Below the pieces are notes generated by a model. It did no database searches, was not told where the DNA came from, and saw only the letters and a program-made list of their open reading frames with translations. This document shows, in pieces, positions 1-6,753 of a DNA stretch of 6,753 nt (its first letter is position 1; the number at the start of each line of letters is the position of its first letter). Where the stretch lies: positions 1 to 6,753 of the forward strand of contig CAIPUP010000333.1 of assembly GCA_903868285.1 (NCBI GenBank), read 5' to 3'. A program made the translations under genes and the position numbers. Source of the stretch: an uncultured beta proteobacterium (lineage in GTDB: Bacteria > Pseudomonadota > Gammaproteobacteria > Burkholderiales > SG8-39).

Positions 1-345
1 CGGGCCATCGGATGGCAGCAGGTAAGTGGATGCCTGCAGGTAGTACACCAGCAACAACAGCAACATGCCGGTGAGCCAGGTGGAATAGGCTTCCCAATAG
101 AACCAGTGCAGTGTCTTCGGCATTTGCGGCGGGCCGAGTTTGTACTTGGCCACTTCGTAGATGCCACCGCCGTGAAAGGACCACAGATCGCCCTTGATGC
201 CGCGTTCCTGTTTCCACGCTGGTGCTTCCTCAAGACTGTTATCGAGCCAGATGAAGTAGAACGAGGCGCCCACCCAGGCAATGCCGGTGATGATGTGCAA
301 CCAGCGCATCACCAGACTCAACACTTCAATGATGAAGCTGCCCAT
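1..345 (-). CDS. puuD: Urate hydroxylase/oxidase PuuD, N-terminal part (runs off left edge)
   Basis: The reading frame starts at ATG 345-343 and stays open for 115 codons to the window edge, so only the N-terminus is present. It reads MGSFIIEVLSLVMRWLHIIT, then GIAWVGASFYFIWLDNSL at about 21-38, a conserved HGGGIYE at 58-64 and LHWFYWEAYSTW at 79-90. This matches the N-terminal membrane domain of PuuD (urate oxidase N-terminal family), an integral membrane enzyme that oxidises urate to 5-hydroxyisourate and in known members carries a C-terminal cytochrome c domain, which would lie outside the window. Hydrophobic stretches at about 5-34 and 88-103 look like membrane segments. Conserved histidines H17, H58 and H80 are visible; their role as ligands is only a guess. 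The start overlaps the guaD stop by one base (TAATG), with GGAG ten bases upstream. Context agrees: UraH and UraD, encoded just upstream in the operon, act on the PuuD product. Confidence 0.92.
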   Translation of the reverse strand, partial: MGSFIIEVLSLVMRWLHIITGIAWVGASFYFIWLDNSLEEAPAWKQERGIKGDLWSFHGGGIYEVAKYKLGPPQMPKTLHWFYWEAYSTWLTGMLLLLLVYYLQASTYLLPSDGP

Positions 346-1670
346 TACACAACTGCTCCGGTGCCAGCGGACGCAACCGCCAGCGGATTGCGGTACAGCT
401 GGCGCCCCGCCGCCCAGGTTTCACTGACAAGCCGCGAGGAACCCAGTGTCATGTAGACAAACCATTCGTCAGCGATGTCCTGCGTGGCGGCCACCCGGCG
501 ACCCACCAGCGCATCGGCGTCAGGATCGAGAATGACGAAATCAGCATCGCAACCGCTGCCGAAATGGCCGAGACGATGTCCCAGCTGCAAGGCACGCGCG
601 TTGCCGAGCGTGATGGCATGAAAGCCGTCGAGCGGACGGAAGCTGTTACCTTTGAGCTGGTTTACCTTGTACAGATCGCGCAGCGTCTCCAGCATCGAGT
701 ACGAAGTGCCGCCGCCCACATCGGTGCCAACCGCAAGCCGCACGCCGCCCTCACGCAGACGCTGCCAGTCGAACAGTCCGCTGCCGAGAAACAGATTCGA
801 GGTAGGGCAACATGCCACCGCGCTGCCCGCGCTGTGCAGCCGCGCAATTTCGGCATCCGCCAAATGCACACCGTGCGCGAACACGCTGCGATCGGTACAC
901 AGACCATGGCGGTCGTAGACGTCAAGGTAGTTGCGGCTCTCCGGGAACAACTGCTTTACCAAAGCCACTTCAGCCTGGTTTTCCGACAGATGCGTTTGCA
1001 CATACAGATCGGGCCAGCGTTGCAGCAGCTTGCCGGCGGCACTCAGCTGCTCGGCGCTGGAGGTAAGCGCGAAGCGCGGCGTTACTGCATAGTGCAGCCG
1101 GCGATGGCGATGCCACTTCTCGATCAACTGCGCTGATTCGCTGTAGGCCAGCTCGGGATCGTCCAGCAGCTCCGCCGGTGCGTTGCGGTCCATCAGCGTC
1201 TTGCCGGTGATCAGACACAGCCCCAGTTCAGCGGCCTGACTGAACAACAGGTCAGTGGCAGCCTTGTGCGAAGTGGAGAACACCATGGCGCTGGTGGTGC
1301 CGTTCTGCAGCAACTGCTGCAGGAAGAAGCCGGCGACTTCGGCCGCTTTCACGACATCACTCATGCGGGCTTCGGCCGGATAGGTGTAGCGATCCAGCCA
1401 CTGCAACAACTGCTCACCATAGGAGGCGATCATGTCGAGCTGGTAGGCGTGCACGTGGGCATCAATGAATCCCGGCACCAGCAGTTTGTTGCCAAGCTTG
1501 CGGCACTGCTCGGGCCGCACTCCCTGCTGCAGCGCCTGCGCCGCCGGCAGCATCTTGACGATGCGCTCGTTGTCGATGATGAGTATGCCGTCGTGCAGAT
1601 AATCCGGCACTACCGCCGCACCGGCATCAGCGCGGCACTGCAACATACGGCCACGAAAATACCGGCGCAT
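345..1670 (-). CDS. guaD: Guanine deaminase
   Basis: This 441-residue protein is an amidohydrolase that hydrolyses guanine to xanthine and ammonia in the cytoplasm. Its length fits E. coli-type guanine deaminase (about 440 residues). Visible motifs are PGFIDAHVHAYQ at 66-77 with metal-binding H72 and H74, then YGEQLLQWLDRYTYPAEAR at 84-102, FSTSHK at 131-136, GKTLMDRNAP at 146-155, TPRF at 187-190, THLSEN at 216-221 (H217, and E220 expected in catalysis), FAHGVHL at 254-260 (H256), CPTSNLFLGSGLF at 278-290 and GTDVGGGTSYSML at 305-317 (D307, expected zinc ligand and catalytic residue). The full set of active-site residues is present, so the enzyme should be functional. The GEQLL...WL and SNLFLGSG blocks separate it from other amidohydrolases such as chlorohydrolases or cytosine deaminase. 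The start is chosen for its TGATG overlap with uraH and a GAGGT motif six bases upstream. It supplies xanthine to XdhAB. Confidence 0.95.
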   Translation of the reverse strand: MRRYFRGRMLQCRADAGAAVVPDYLHDGILIIDNERIVKMLPAAQALQQGVRPEQCRKLGNKLLVPGFIDAHVHAYQLDMIASYGEQLLQWLDRYTYPAEARMSDVVKAAEVAGFFLQQLLQNGTTSAMVFSTSHKAATDLLFSQAAELGLCLITGKTLMDRNAPAELLDDPELAYSESAQLIEKWHRHRRLHYAVTPRFALTSSAEQLSAAGKLLQRWPDLYVQTHLSENQAEVALVKQLFPESRNYLDVYDRHGLCTDRSVFAHGVHLADAEIARLHSAGSAVACCPTSNLFLGSGLFDWQRLREGGVRLAVGTDVGGGTSYSMLETLRDLYKVNQLKGNSFRPLDGFHAITLGNARALQLGHRLGHFGSGCDADFVILDPDADALVGRRVAATQDIADEWFVYMTLGSSRLVSETWAAGRQLYRNPLAVASAGTGAVV

Positions 1671-2008
1671 CAGCTACCTCGATATGTGCTGTAACCAAAA
1701 GGGCTCAGCAGCAGCGGGATGTGGTAGTGCGGCTGACCGGCTACCACCGTGAAACAGATACGAACCTGTGGATATAGCGTGGTTTGCTCGCGGGCAGCGA
1801 ACCATGAACCGGTGTCGAACACCACTTCATAAACACCGGGCGACAGTTCGAGCGCAGTATTCCACTGTTTGATGCGGCCATCAGCATCAGTCACTGCACT
1901 GGCCAACTGACCCGACGGCGCCAGTGCCTGCACGCTGACCGCGAGTCCGCCAGCAGGCTTGCCGCTTTGCAGATCGAGCACATGGGAGCTGAGACTGGCG
2001 CTGGTCAT
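1670..2008 (-). CDS. uraH: 5-hydroxyisourate hydrolase (transthyretin-like)
   Basis: This 112-residue protein belongs to the transthyretin-like HIUase family, which hydrolyses 5-hydroxyisourate to 2-oxo-4-hydroxy-4-carboxy-5-ureidoimidazoline (OHCU), normally as a homotetramer. It has the N-terminal signature LSSHVLDLQSGKPAGGL (6-22), TDADGRI (40-46), HYHIPLLLSPFGYS (94-107) and the diagnostic C-terminal YRGS ending exactly at the stop. By family comparison the active-site residues are H9, R45, H96 and the terminal S112. There is no signal peptide, so unlike the periplasmic E. coli homologue it should act in the cytoplasm. The YRGS tail separates it from transthyretin itself. It overlaps uraD by four bases (ATGA) and guaD by one base (TGATG). 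A good AAGGAA ribosome site lies seven bases before the ATG. Confidence 0.96.
   Translation of the reverse strand: MTSASLSSHVLDLQSGKPAGGLAVSVQALAPSGQLASAVTDADGRIKQWNTALELSPGVYEVVFDTGSWFAAREQTTLYPQVRICFTVVAGQPHYHIPLLLSPFGYSTYRGS
1676..1680 (-). promoter_or_regulatory. Ribosome binding site of guaD inside the uraH YRGS codons
   Basis: GAGGT lies six bases before the guaD ATG. It is built from the Arg and Gly codons of the catalytic C-terminal YRGS motif of uraH, so one stretch serves both protein function and initiation of the next gene. It decides the guaD start at 1670 over the internal Met at residue 9. Confidence 0.65.
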
Positions 2009-2541
2009 GTTGATATTCCTTCCGTTGATCTTGCTTCCAGTGCTGCTTCATCTACGAACAAGGCGCGCAAGCGGATCGCCGTGATCTTGTCCTGTTCTGC
2101 GGCGGCGTTCTTCAGTTCCTGCGCACGCGTGTTGGGCAGCCGTTGTTTGAGAATGGCGAGCATAGCCTCGGCCGATTTGCCGCTGGCACACACGATGAAG
2201 ATGAAGCCGTTGCGCTTTTCGTAGTCGAGATTCAGCTCGTACAAGGCACGCAGCACGCTGTCGTCAGCTGCTGCCACCTGGCCCTGTTCGGCGTGGGCAC
2301 GTGAATATTTGTCGCGAAGCTGGTCGAGGTCGCCGATGCGGGCATGGCCACTGAAGGCTTCGAGCAGATCGCTGTCGTCGATGTCGGTCCAGCAACTGGT
2401 GGCGTTTTGCAGCATTGCCTGGATATCGGCGAATGGACGCTCAGCCAGCATGCGCGCTACCCATTTATGGCTGTGGCAACAGTGCATCAACGTGTTGGCG
2501 GCAGCGTTTTCACTCAAGCGGTTGAACTCGGCGATGCGCAT
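2005..2541 (-). CDS. uraD: OHCU decarboxylase
   Basis: This 178-residue protein is a 2-oxo-4-hydroxy-4-carboxy-5-ureidoimidazoline decarboxylase. It completes urate breakdown by stereoselectively forming (S)-allantoin after UraH. The family blocks are all visible: CCHSHKWVARM at 21-31, FSGHARIGD at 63-71 with expected catalytic H66, the AEQ block at 84-86, NLDYEKRNGFIFIVCASGKS at 104-123, the RLPNTRAQEL block at 134-143, and EQDKITAIRLRALF at 149-162, which supplies conserved substrate-contacting residues including R157. The length is usual for stand-alone bacterial forms. Two positions differ from the best-known consensus: HARIG in place of HPRIG, and RNGF in place of the more usual (R/K)FGF. 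Neither removes a catalytic residue. It starts one base after the xdhC stop (TGAcATG), with only a weak GGGAA nearby, so translation probably depends on coupling. Its stop overlaps the uraH start as ATGA. Confidence 0.95.
   Translation of the reverse strand: MRIAEFNRLSENAAANTLMHCCHSHKWVARMLAERPFADIQAMLQNATSCWTDIDDSDLLEAFSGHARIGDLDQLRDKYSRAHAEQGQVAAADDSVLRALYELNLDYEKRNGFIFIVCASGKSAEAMLAILKQRLPNTRAQELKNAAAEQDKITAIRLRALFVDEAALEARSTEGIST
2016..2021 (-). promoter_or_regulatory. Ribosome binding site of uraH
   Basis: AAGGAA lies seven bases before the uraH ATG and within the last codons of uraD. Among the genes here it is one of the best matches to a Shine-Dalgarno sequence, and it fixes the start that yields the LSSHVLD N-terminus. 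Confidence 0.7.
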
Positions 2542-2542
2542 G

Positions 2543-3397
2543 TCACGCTTCCCGCGCCTGTTTCAGCAGCGCCTTGGTGGCGCGCCAGTCTGGCACGGCG
2601 CGTGGCTGCGCCATGCCTTGCAGGTGCTGCATCAAGCCGGCACTCACCGACACCGCCACTTCCATCGGCAGCTTGCCTTTCAAACCAGTGATGCCGATCG
2701 GGCTCTGCAGATTCTGCAAATCGCTTTCACGGATGCCGTCGTTGCGCAGCCGCATGCGAAAGCGATGCGCCTTGGTGGCAGAGCCGATCATGCCGAGCAG
2801 CGACCAGCGCCAGGGCTCCAGCAAAGTGCGCACCAGTGAGTAATCGAGGCGGTGATCGTGGGTCATCACCAGCAGCAGGCTGTTGTCGTTGAGGCTACTG
2901 CACACTTCCACCGGATCATCGGTGCACAGCGTGCGGACGCGATCACTGTGTGGCAACGCGGCCAGCAGCTCCGGTCTTGAATCGACCACCAGCGTGCGCA
3001 GCGACAAGCGCCCGGTGATGCTGACCAGCGCGTGGCACACATGGCCGGCGCCGAAGATCACCAGTTGTGGTTCAGCAGCAGCAAAAAATTCGAGCAGTAC
3101 CGTCATGCTGCCGCCACAGCATTGTTGTGCTTCGGCACCGAGCGCGAACTGGCGCAGCTCCTGGCAATCCTGTGAGGTAGCAAGCAACTCACGCGCGCGA
3201 TTGACTACCAGTTGTTCGAGCCCACCACCGCCTATCGACGCCACGACAGTGTCGGTGGTTACCAGCATCTTGCTGCCGCTGTCGCGCGGAGTGGAGCCGC
3301 TGGTGGCGATCACGGTAGCGAGTGCATGGGCTTCACCGCGTTGGCGGCATGCCAGCAGCGCTGAGGCCCAGTTGTCGCGCTCCTCCGTAGTTTTCAT
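2543..3397 (-). CDS. xdhC: Xanthine dehydrogenase accessory protein XdhC
   Basis: This 284-residue protein of the XdhC/CoxI family is not a subunit of the final enzyme. In studied members it binds the molybdenum cofactor, promotes its sulfuration and delivers it to the large subunit. The N-terminal half has SGSTPRDSGSKML (33-45), IGGGGLEQ (55-62) and the conserved QCCGGSM (92-98) with C93 and C94. A Rossmann-like C-terminal half starts with LVIFGAGHVCHAL (112-124) and LVVDSRPE (136-143), followed by MTHDHRLD (178-185), IGSATKAHRFRMRL (204-217) and PIGITGLKGKLPMEVAVS (233-250). The start at 3397 gives MKTTEERDNW and an ATGA overlap with the xdhB stop, with GGGAAA about five to ten bases upstream. 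An in-frame ATG at 3445 would add 16 residues with no family resemblance and lengthen the overlap, so it is not used. Position directly after xdhB is typical. Confidence 0.95.
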   Translation of the reverse strand: MKTTEERDNWASALLACRQRGEAHALATVIATSGSTPRDSGSKMLVTTDTVVASIGGGGLEQLVVNRARELLATSQDCQELRQFALGAEAQQCCGGSMTVLLEFFAAAEPQLVIFGAGHVCHALVSITGRLSLRTLVVDSRPELLAALPHSDRVRTLCTDDPVEVCSSLNDNSLLLVMTHDHRLDYSLVRTLLEPWRWSLLGMIGSATKAHRFRMRLRNDGIRESDLQNLQSPIGITGLKGKLPMEVAVSVSAGLMQHLQGMAQPRAVPDWRATKALLKQAREA

Positions 3398-5739
3398 CTG
3401 GATTTCCCGATGGCAGCAAATGCCTTGGCCTGCTGCACGGCCCAATACACCTGCTCCGGTGTGGCCGGCGCTTTCAACACCGGGTTCATGCGGTAACCGG
3501 CAAAACTGGAACAGGCATCACGCAGCGCACACCACACGGAATTCGCCAGCATTAGTGGCGGTTCCCCTACCGCCTTGGAGCGATGAATGCTGTCTTCACC
3601 GTTGGGGCGTTGGAACAAGGCAACGTTGAAGGCAGCCGGCACGTCAGCCGAGGTGGGAATCTTGTAGTTGGCCGGACTGTTGGAGGTGATTACACCGTCG
3701 GCATTCCAGCTCATCTCTTCGGTGGTAAGCCAACCCATGCCTTGCACAAAACCACCTTCGATTTGACCAATGTCGATATCAGGATTCAGTGAGGTGCCGA
3801 CGTCATGCAGGATATCGATTCGATCGACGCGGTATTCACCGGTAAGCGCACTGACAGTCACTTCAGCGCAGGCAGCACCATTGGCGAAGTAAAAGAACGG
3901 CCGTCCCTGGCCCCGCTTGCGGTCGTACCAGATTTTCGGTGTACGGTAGAAACCACTCGAAAACAGCGGGACCCTGCCCAGATAGGCCTGCTTGATGAAA
4001 TCGGCAAAGGCGAACGTAAGGGGCCCCACCCGCACCTGGCCTTCAGTGAAGTGCACATCGGCCGTGGCGCAGTCATAAGTACTACAAGCGAAATCGACAA
4101 GACCTGACTTGATCTTGTTGCAGGCGTCCAGCGCCGCCATGCCATTCATGTCGCTACCGGCAGAGGCTGCAGTGGGCGAGGTATTCGGTACTTTGTCGGT
4201 ACGCGTCGCACTCGCCATCACCTGCGACACATCCACCCCGAACGCCGACGCCACTACCTGCGCCACCTTGATGAACAGACCCTGGCCCATCTCGGTGCCG
4301 CCGTGGTTCAGGTGAATGCTGCCATCGGTATAGATGGCCACCTGCGCGCCCGCCTGGTTGAGATGGGTGGTGGTAAAGGAAATGCCGAACTTCACCGGAG
4401 TCAGCGCAAGCCCCTTACGCATCACCGGTGAGTCGGCATTACTGGTTGCGATCGCGGCGCGGCGTTTGCGGTAGTCCGCACTAGCTGCCAATTGCGCCAG
4501 CAGATCAGGCAATACATGGTCTTCAATCTCCTGGCCGTACGGCGTGGTGGCGCGGCCGGGGCCATAGAGATTGAGCAAACGTACATCGAGCGGATCGCGG
4601 CCCACAGCGCGGGCGATGTCGTCCATCATCGCTTCGGTGGTCAGCATGCCTTGCGGCGCGCCGAAGCCGCGGAAGGCGGTGTTCGATACTTTGTTGGTAC
4701 GGCACGGCAAGCCGCGGATCGCCACATTGGGCATGTAATAGGCGTTATCAGCGTGCTGCACGGCGCGATCAACAATGCCCATCGACAGATCAGCACTGCA
4801 GCCGCAGTCGGCGGCCAATACCAGTTCGGCGCCGAGAATGCGGCCCTCGGCGTCAAAAGCGGCGCTGTAATCACTGCTGAAGGGGTGGCGTTTGCCGGTA
4901 ACAAGCATGTCGGTTTTGCGCGGCAGCCGGCAACGCACCGGGCGGCCGGTGCGACGCGCGAACAAGGCAGCAATACAGGCAGGCATTGCTGCCTGGGTTT
5001 CCTTGCCGCCAAAACCACCGCCCATGCGGCGCACCTCAACCACCACTTTGTGCATGGGTACATCCAGCACTTCGGCGATCAGCTTCTGCAGTTCGGCCGG
5101 ATGCTGGCTCGAACTCAGCACCACGACACCGCCCTCTTCCGCCGGCATTGCTTCCGAGATCTGGCCTTCAAGATAGAAATGTTCCTGCCCGTGGATTTCG
5201 ATATGGCCGCTGAGGGTGTGCGGCGCCGACGTAAACGCAGCTGCCACATCACCACGGCTGATGAAGTGCGATGGCACCACGAAGTCCTGCGCCTCGGCTG
5301 CCAGCGCCACGCTTTGTTGGCCAGGCAAGGGTTCGTATTCGACTTTCACTTGCGCCACCGCGCGCTGCGCTGCGGCAAAACTGGTAGCGGCTACGGCAAA
5401 CAAGGCCTGACCATGGAACTGCACCGTGGAGCCAGCCAACAGCGGATCGCCATCGAACACCGGCGCTATATCAATCTTGCCGGGAATATCAGCCTGCACG
5501 ATCACGTCCACCACGCCTGGCATCGTGCGCACCGCACTGACATCAAGCAGTTTGATACTGCCGGCGGCAATGTTGGTGATGCCGATTGCCACATGCAGAT
5601 GACGTGCGGTGAGCGGCATGTCATCAATATAGATAGCAGTGCCTGCCACATGGCGTGCTGCGGATTCGTGTTTGACGCTGTGGCCGACGCTGCGGAACAG
5701 CGCCGGCACCGGTGCGGTGCTGTCTATCAGCTTGCGCAT
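3394..5739 (-). CDS. xdhB: Xanthine dehydrogenase, molybdenum-binding large subunit
   Basis: This 781-residue subunit holds the molybdopterin site where hypoxanthine and xanthine are hydroxylated to urate; the length is normal for XdhB. After an N-terminal a/b-hammerhead domain (AGTAIYIDDMP, 32-42) come GQEHFYLEGQ (184-193), SSSQHPAE (209-216, Q212), RRMGGGFGGKETQ (237-249), NTAFRGFGAPQG (353-364), FGISFTTTHLNQAG (451-464), GGTEMGQGL (480-488) and KAVGEPPLML (722-731). By alignment with bovine and Rhodobacter enzymes, E247 and R357 bind and orient substrate, F455 packs against the purine ring, and E726 is the catalytic base. This E/R pair marks a true xanthine dehydrogenase and not an aldehyde oxidase or carbon monoxide dehydrogenase. 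It follows xdhA by 12 bases with a good GGGAG site, and its TGA overlaps the xdhC start (ATGA). Both cofactor and substrate residues are intact. Confidence 0.97.
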   Translation of the reverse strand: MRKLIDSTAPVPALFRSVGHSVKHESAARHVAGTAIYIDDMPLTARHLHVAIGITNIAAGSIKLLDVSAVRTMPGVVDVIVQADIPGKIDIAPVFDGDPLLAGSTVQFHGQALFAVAATSFAAAQRAVAQVKVEYEPLPGQQSVALAAEAQDFVVPSHFISRGDVAAAFTSAPHTLSGHIEIHGQEHFYLEGQISEAMPAEEGGVVVLSSSQHPAELQKLIAEVLDVPMHKVVVEVRRMGGGFGGKETQAAMPACIAALFARRTGRPVRCRLPRKTDMLVTGKRHPFSSDYSAAFDAEGRILGAELVLAADCGCSADLSMGIVDRAVQHADNAYYMPNVAIRGLPCRTNKVSNTAFRGFGAPQGMLTTEAMMDDIARAVGRDPLDVRLLNLYGPGRATTPYGQEIEDHVLPDLLAQLAASADYRKRRAAIATSNADSPVMRKGLALTPVKFGISFTTTHLNQAGAQVAIYTDGSIHLNHGGTEMGQGLFIKVAQVVASAFGVDVSQVMASATRTDKVPNTSPTAASAGSDMNGMAALDACNKIKSGLVDFACSTYDCATADVHFTEGQVRVGPLTFAFADFIKQAYLGRVPLFSSGFYRTPKIWYDRKRGQGRPFFYFANGAACAEVTVSALTGEYRVDRIDILHDVGTSLNPDIDIGQIEGGFVQGMGWLTTEEMSWNADGVITSNSPANYKIPTSADVPAAFNVALFQRPNGEDSIHRSKAVGEPPLMLANSVWCALRDACSSFAGYRMNPVLKAPATPEQVYWAVQQAKAFAAIGKSR

Positions 5740-5744
5740 GCAGA

Positions 5745-5749
5745 CTCCC
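5745..5749 (-). promoter_or_regulatory. Ribosome binding site of xdhB
   Basis: GGGAG lies five bases before the xdhB ATG, inside the 12-base gap after the xdhA TGA. It supports the 5739 start and suggests that xdhB can initiate on its own as well as by coupling to xdhA. Confidence 0.7.
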
Positions 5750-5751
5750 GC

Positions 5752-6753
5752 TCACACATAGAGTGCTGCCTCATTGCCGGCCGGATAGTGATGCACTTCC
5801 AGCTCAAGGCCGCTGCCAAGTTCAAGCAAGGCACGTTGCAGGGTATTCGCTGCCATTTCGCTGCGGTAGGCGCTGCTGGCGCGCACATCGCTGATCGGCT
5901 TCAACTCGTTTTTGAGCGTGTCGCAGGCACTGGCGATCAAGGCGTCGGACAGCGTGCGGCCTGTGAGCAAGGCTTCGGTTGCTGTTGCGCGCACCGGCGT
6001 TGCAGCGACGCCGCCGAAAGCCAGCCGCGCAGCACCGATCCTGCCGCTCGCAAGTTCCAGCGAGAAGGCGCCGAGCACGGCAGAGATATCGTCCTCAAAA
6101 CGTTTGCTGACTTTATAGAAGCGATGTGGGCGATCGAGAGCGGCACGGCTGAGGCGGATGCGGGCGATGTACTGGCCTGCCTGCACTATGGTCAGGCGAT
6201 AACCAAGGTAGACGCTGCTGAGTGGATGCCATGTGCGCTTACCGCTGCTGTCGACAATTTCGATGTCGGCGTCCCAGGCCAACAGCACGGGCGGCATGTC
6301 GGCAATCGGCGAGCCGTTGGCGATATTGCCGCCGATGGTGCCCTGGTTGCGGATCTGGCGCGAGCCAAGGCGATGCAGCAGCCGCTTCAGCGGGATCGAC
6401 AGTTCATGTGCGCGGCTTTCCAGATCGGTGTAAGGCAGCGCGGCACCGATCAGCAATTGGTCGTCCTGCCATTCGAACTGGGCCAGGCTGGTGATGGCGC
6501 CCACGCTGATCAACTGCGCGTACTGGCGATGACGCTGGGTCAGTTCCAGACCGAGATCGGTGGCCCCGGCCACCAGCGCGGCTTGTGGATACAAGTTCAG
6601 CAGCTGTTGCAGCTCGGCCTCAGTGGTGGGTTGGAAGAAGCTGTGCACGCCGTCGCTCAATTGCGGCTGCAGAGCCGAAGTAACTGCCGGCACACTTTGC
6701 ACCATTGGTAACGCTGCCGGCGCAAATTGCAGCATTTTGGTGCCTGCTTCGAC
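5752..6753 (-). CDS. xdhA: Xanthine dehydrogenase small subunit, C-terminal part (runs off right edge)
   Basis: The last 333 residues of XdhA are present; the frame is open to the window edge, so the ATG at 6735 is internal and not the start. This part is the FAD-binding domain and C-terminal CO-dehydrogenase flavoprotein-like domain, which pass electrons from the iron-sulfur clusters to NAD+ or another acceptor. Counting from the edge, it shows VAGATDLGLELT (61-72), RNQGTIGGNIANGSPIADMP (135-154), the FAD pocket signature, and FYKVSKRFEDDISAV (212-226). AFGGVAATPVRA (245-256) and SDVRASSAYRSEMAANTL (288-305) belong to the C-terminal domain. The two N-terminal 2Fe-2S domains (roughly 150 residues in homologues) must lie beyond the edge. 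The NGSP...D block and KVSKR...DDIS are specific to xanthine dehydrogenase small subunits within the flavoprotein family. It is followed by xdhB 12 bases downstream in the same frame. Confidence 0.96.
   Translation of the reverse strand, partial: VEAGTKMLQFAPAALPMVQSVPAVTSALQPQLSDGVHSFFQPTTEAELQQLLNLYPQAALVAGATDLGLELTQRHRQYAQLISVGAITSLAQFEWQDDQLLIGAALPYTDLESRAHELSIPLKRLLHRLGSRQIRNQGTIGGNIANGSPIADMPPVLLAWDADIEIVDSSGKRTWHPLSSVYLGYRLTIVQAGQYIARIRLSRAALDRPHRFYKVSKRFEDDISAVLGAFSLELASGRIGAARLAFGGVAATPVRATATEALLTGRTLSDALIASACDTLKNELKPISDVRASSAYRSEMAANTLQRALLELGSGLELEVHHYPAGNEAALYV

Noticed and set aside
106..456. A 116-codon + strand open frame over the puuD/guaD junction
   Set aside because: It is antisense to the conserved puuD N-terminus and guaD C-terminus, has no recognisable domain, and has the composition of a mirror frame.
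564..1694. Several + strand open frames of 80-190 codons opposite guaD
   Set aside because: All lie antisense to the well-conserved guanine deaminase and none has a family motif or a supported ribosome site.
3398..3445. Longer xdhC start at ATG 3445
   Set aside because: The extra 16 residues (MGRAAGQGICCHREIQ) match nothing in the XdhC family and are the other-frame reading of the xdhB end. The ATGA overlap start at 3397 gives a typical N-terminus.
5740..5751. Possible regulatory site or terminator between xdhA and xdhB
   Set aside because: The gap is only 12 bases, holds the xdhB ribosome site and has no inverted repeat or T-run.
4492..6711. A 739-codon open frame on the + strand across xdhA and xdhB
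   Set aside because: It is in exact codon register with xdhA and xdhB on the other strand, where its stops would require TTA, CTA or TCA sense codons, which are rare in GC-rich genes. Its product is rich in His, Gln, Ala and Arg as expected for such a mirror frame, it begins only at TTG, and it shows no known domain. The opposite strand carries clear conserved enzymes.
5752..6735. A complete 327-residue flavoprotein starting at ATG 6735
   Set aside because: The frame continues upstream without a stop to the window edge, no convincing ribosome site precedes the ATG, and the split xanthine dehydrogenase needs the 2Fe-2S domains that normally precede this part of XdhA.

Overview
The window is gene-dense from edge to edge. 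It is one strand (-) of a bacterial purine-degradation operon, read from right to left: xdhA (3' part) > xdhB > xdhC > uraD > uraH > guaD > puuD (5' part). No stretch over 12 bases lies between genes. I see no RNA gene, mobile element, repeat array or terminator. The operon promoter and first codons lie beyond the right edge, and the end of puuD lies beyond the left edge.

The window suggests a GC-rich proteobacterium, probably a gammaproteobacterium. The reasons are a split XdhA/XdhB enzyme with an XdhC chaperone, a bacterial-type UraD, an E. coli-like GuaD family member, and the membrane urate oxidase PuuD known from proteobacteria. The genus cannot be told from this sequence.

Right part (3394-6753): the FAD-carrying small subunit and the molybdenum-cofactor large subunit of xanthine dehydrogenase, which converts hypoxanthine to xanthine to urate. 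Middle (1670-3397): XdhC, which matures the molybdenum cofactor, then UraD and UraH, which process the unstable products of urate oxidation to (S)-allantoin. Left (1-1670): guanine deaminase, which feeds guanine into xanthine, and the N-terminal 115 residues of PuuD, the membrane urate-oxidising enzyme. PuuD has no stop codon in the window but is clear on direct reading of the minus strand.

Together the genes encode every step from guanine or hypoxanthine to (S)-allantoin. The chemical order would be GuaD and XdhAB (with XdhC), then PuuD, UraH and UraD. Junctions are ATGA, TGATG or TAATG overlaps or gaps of 1 and 12 bases, which points to one mRNA with translational coupling. All gene families here are known; I found no convincing undescribed system. 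The points worth a second look are the hidden puuD, the junction architecture, and xdhA and xdhB sharing one reading frame across a single TGA.
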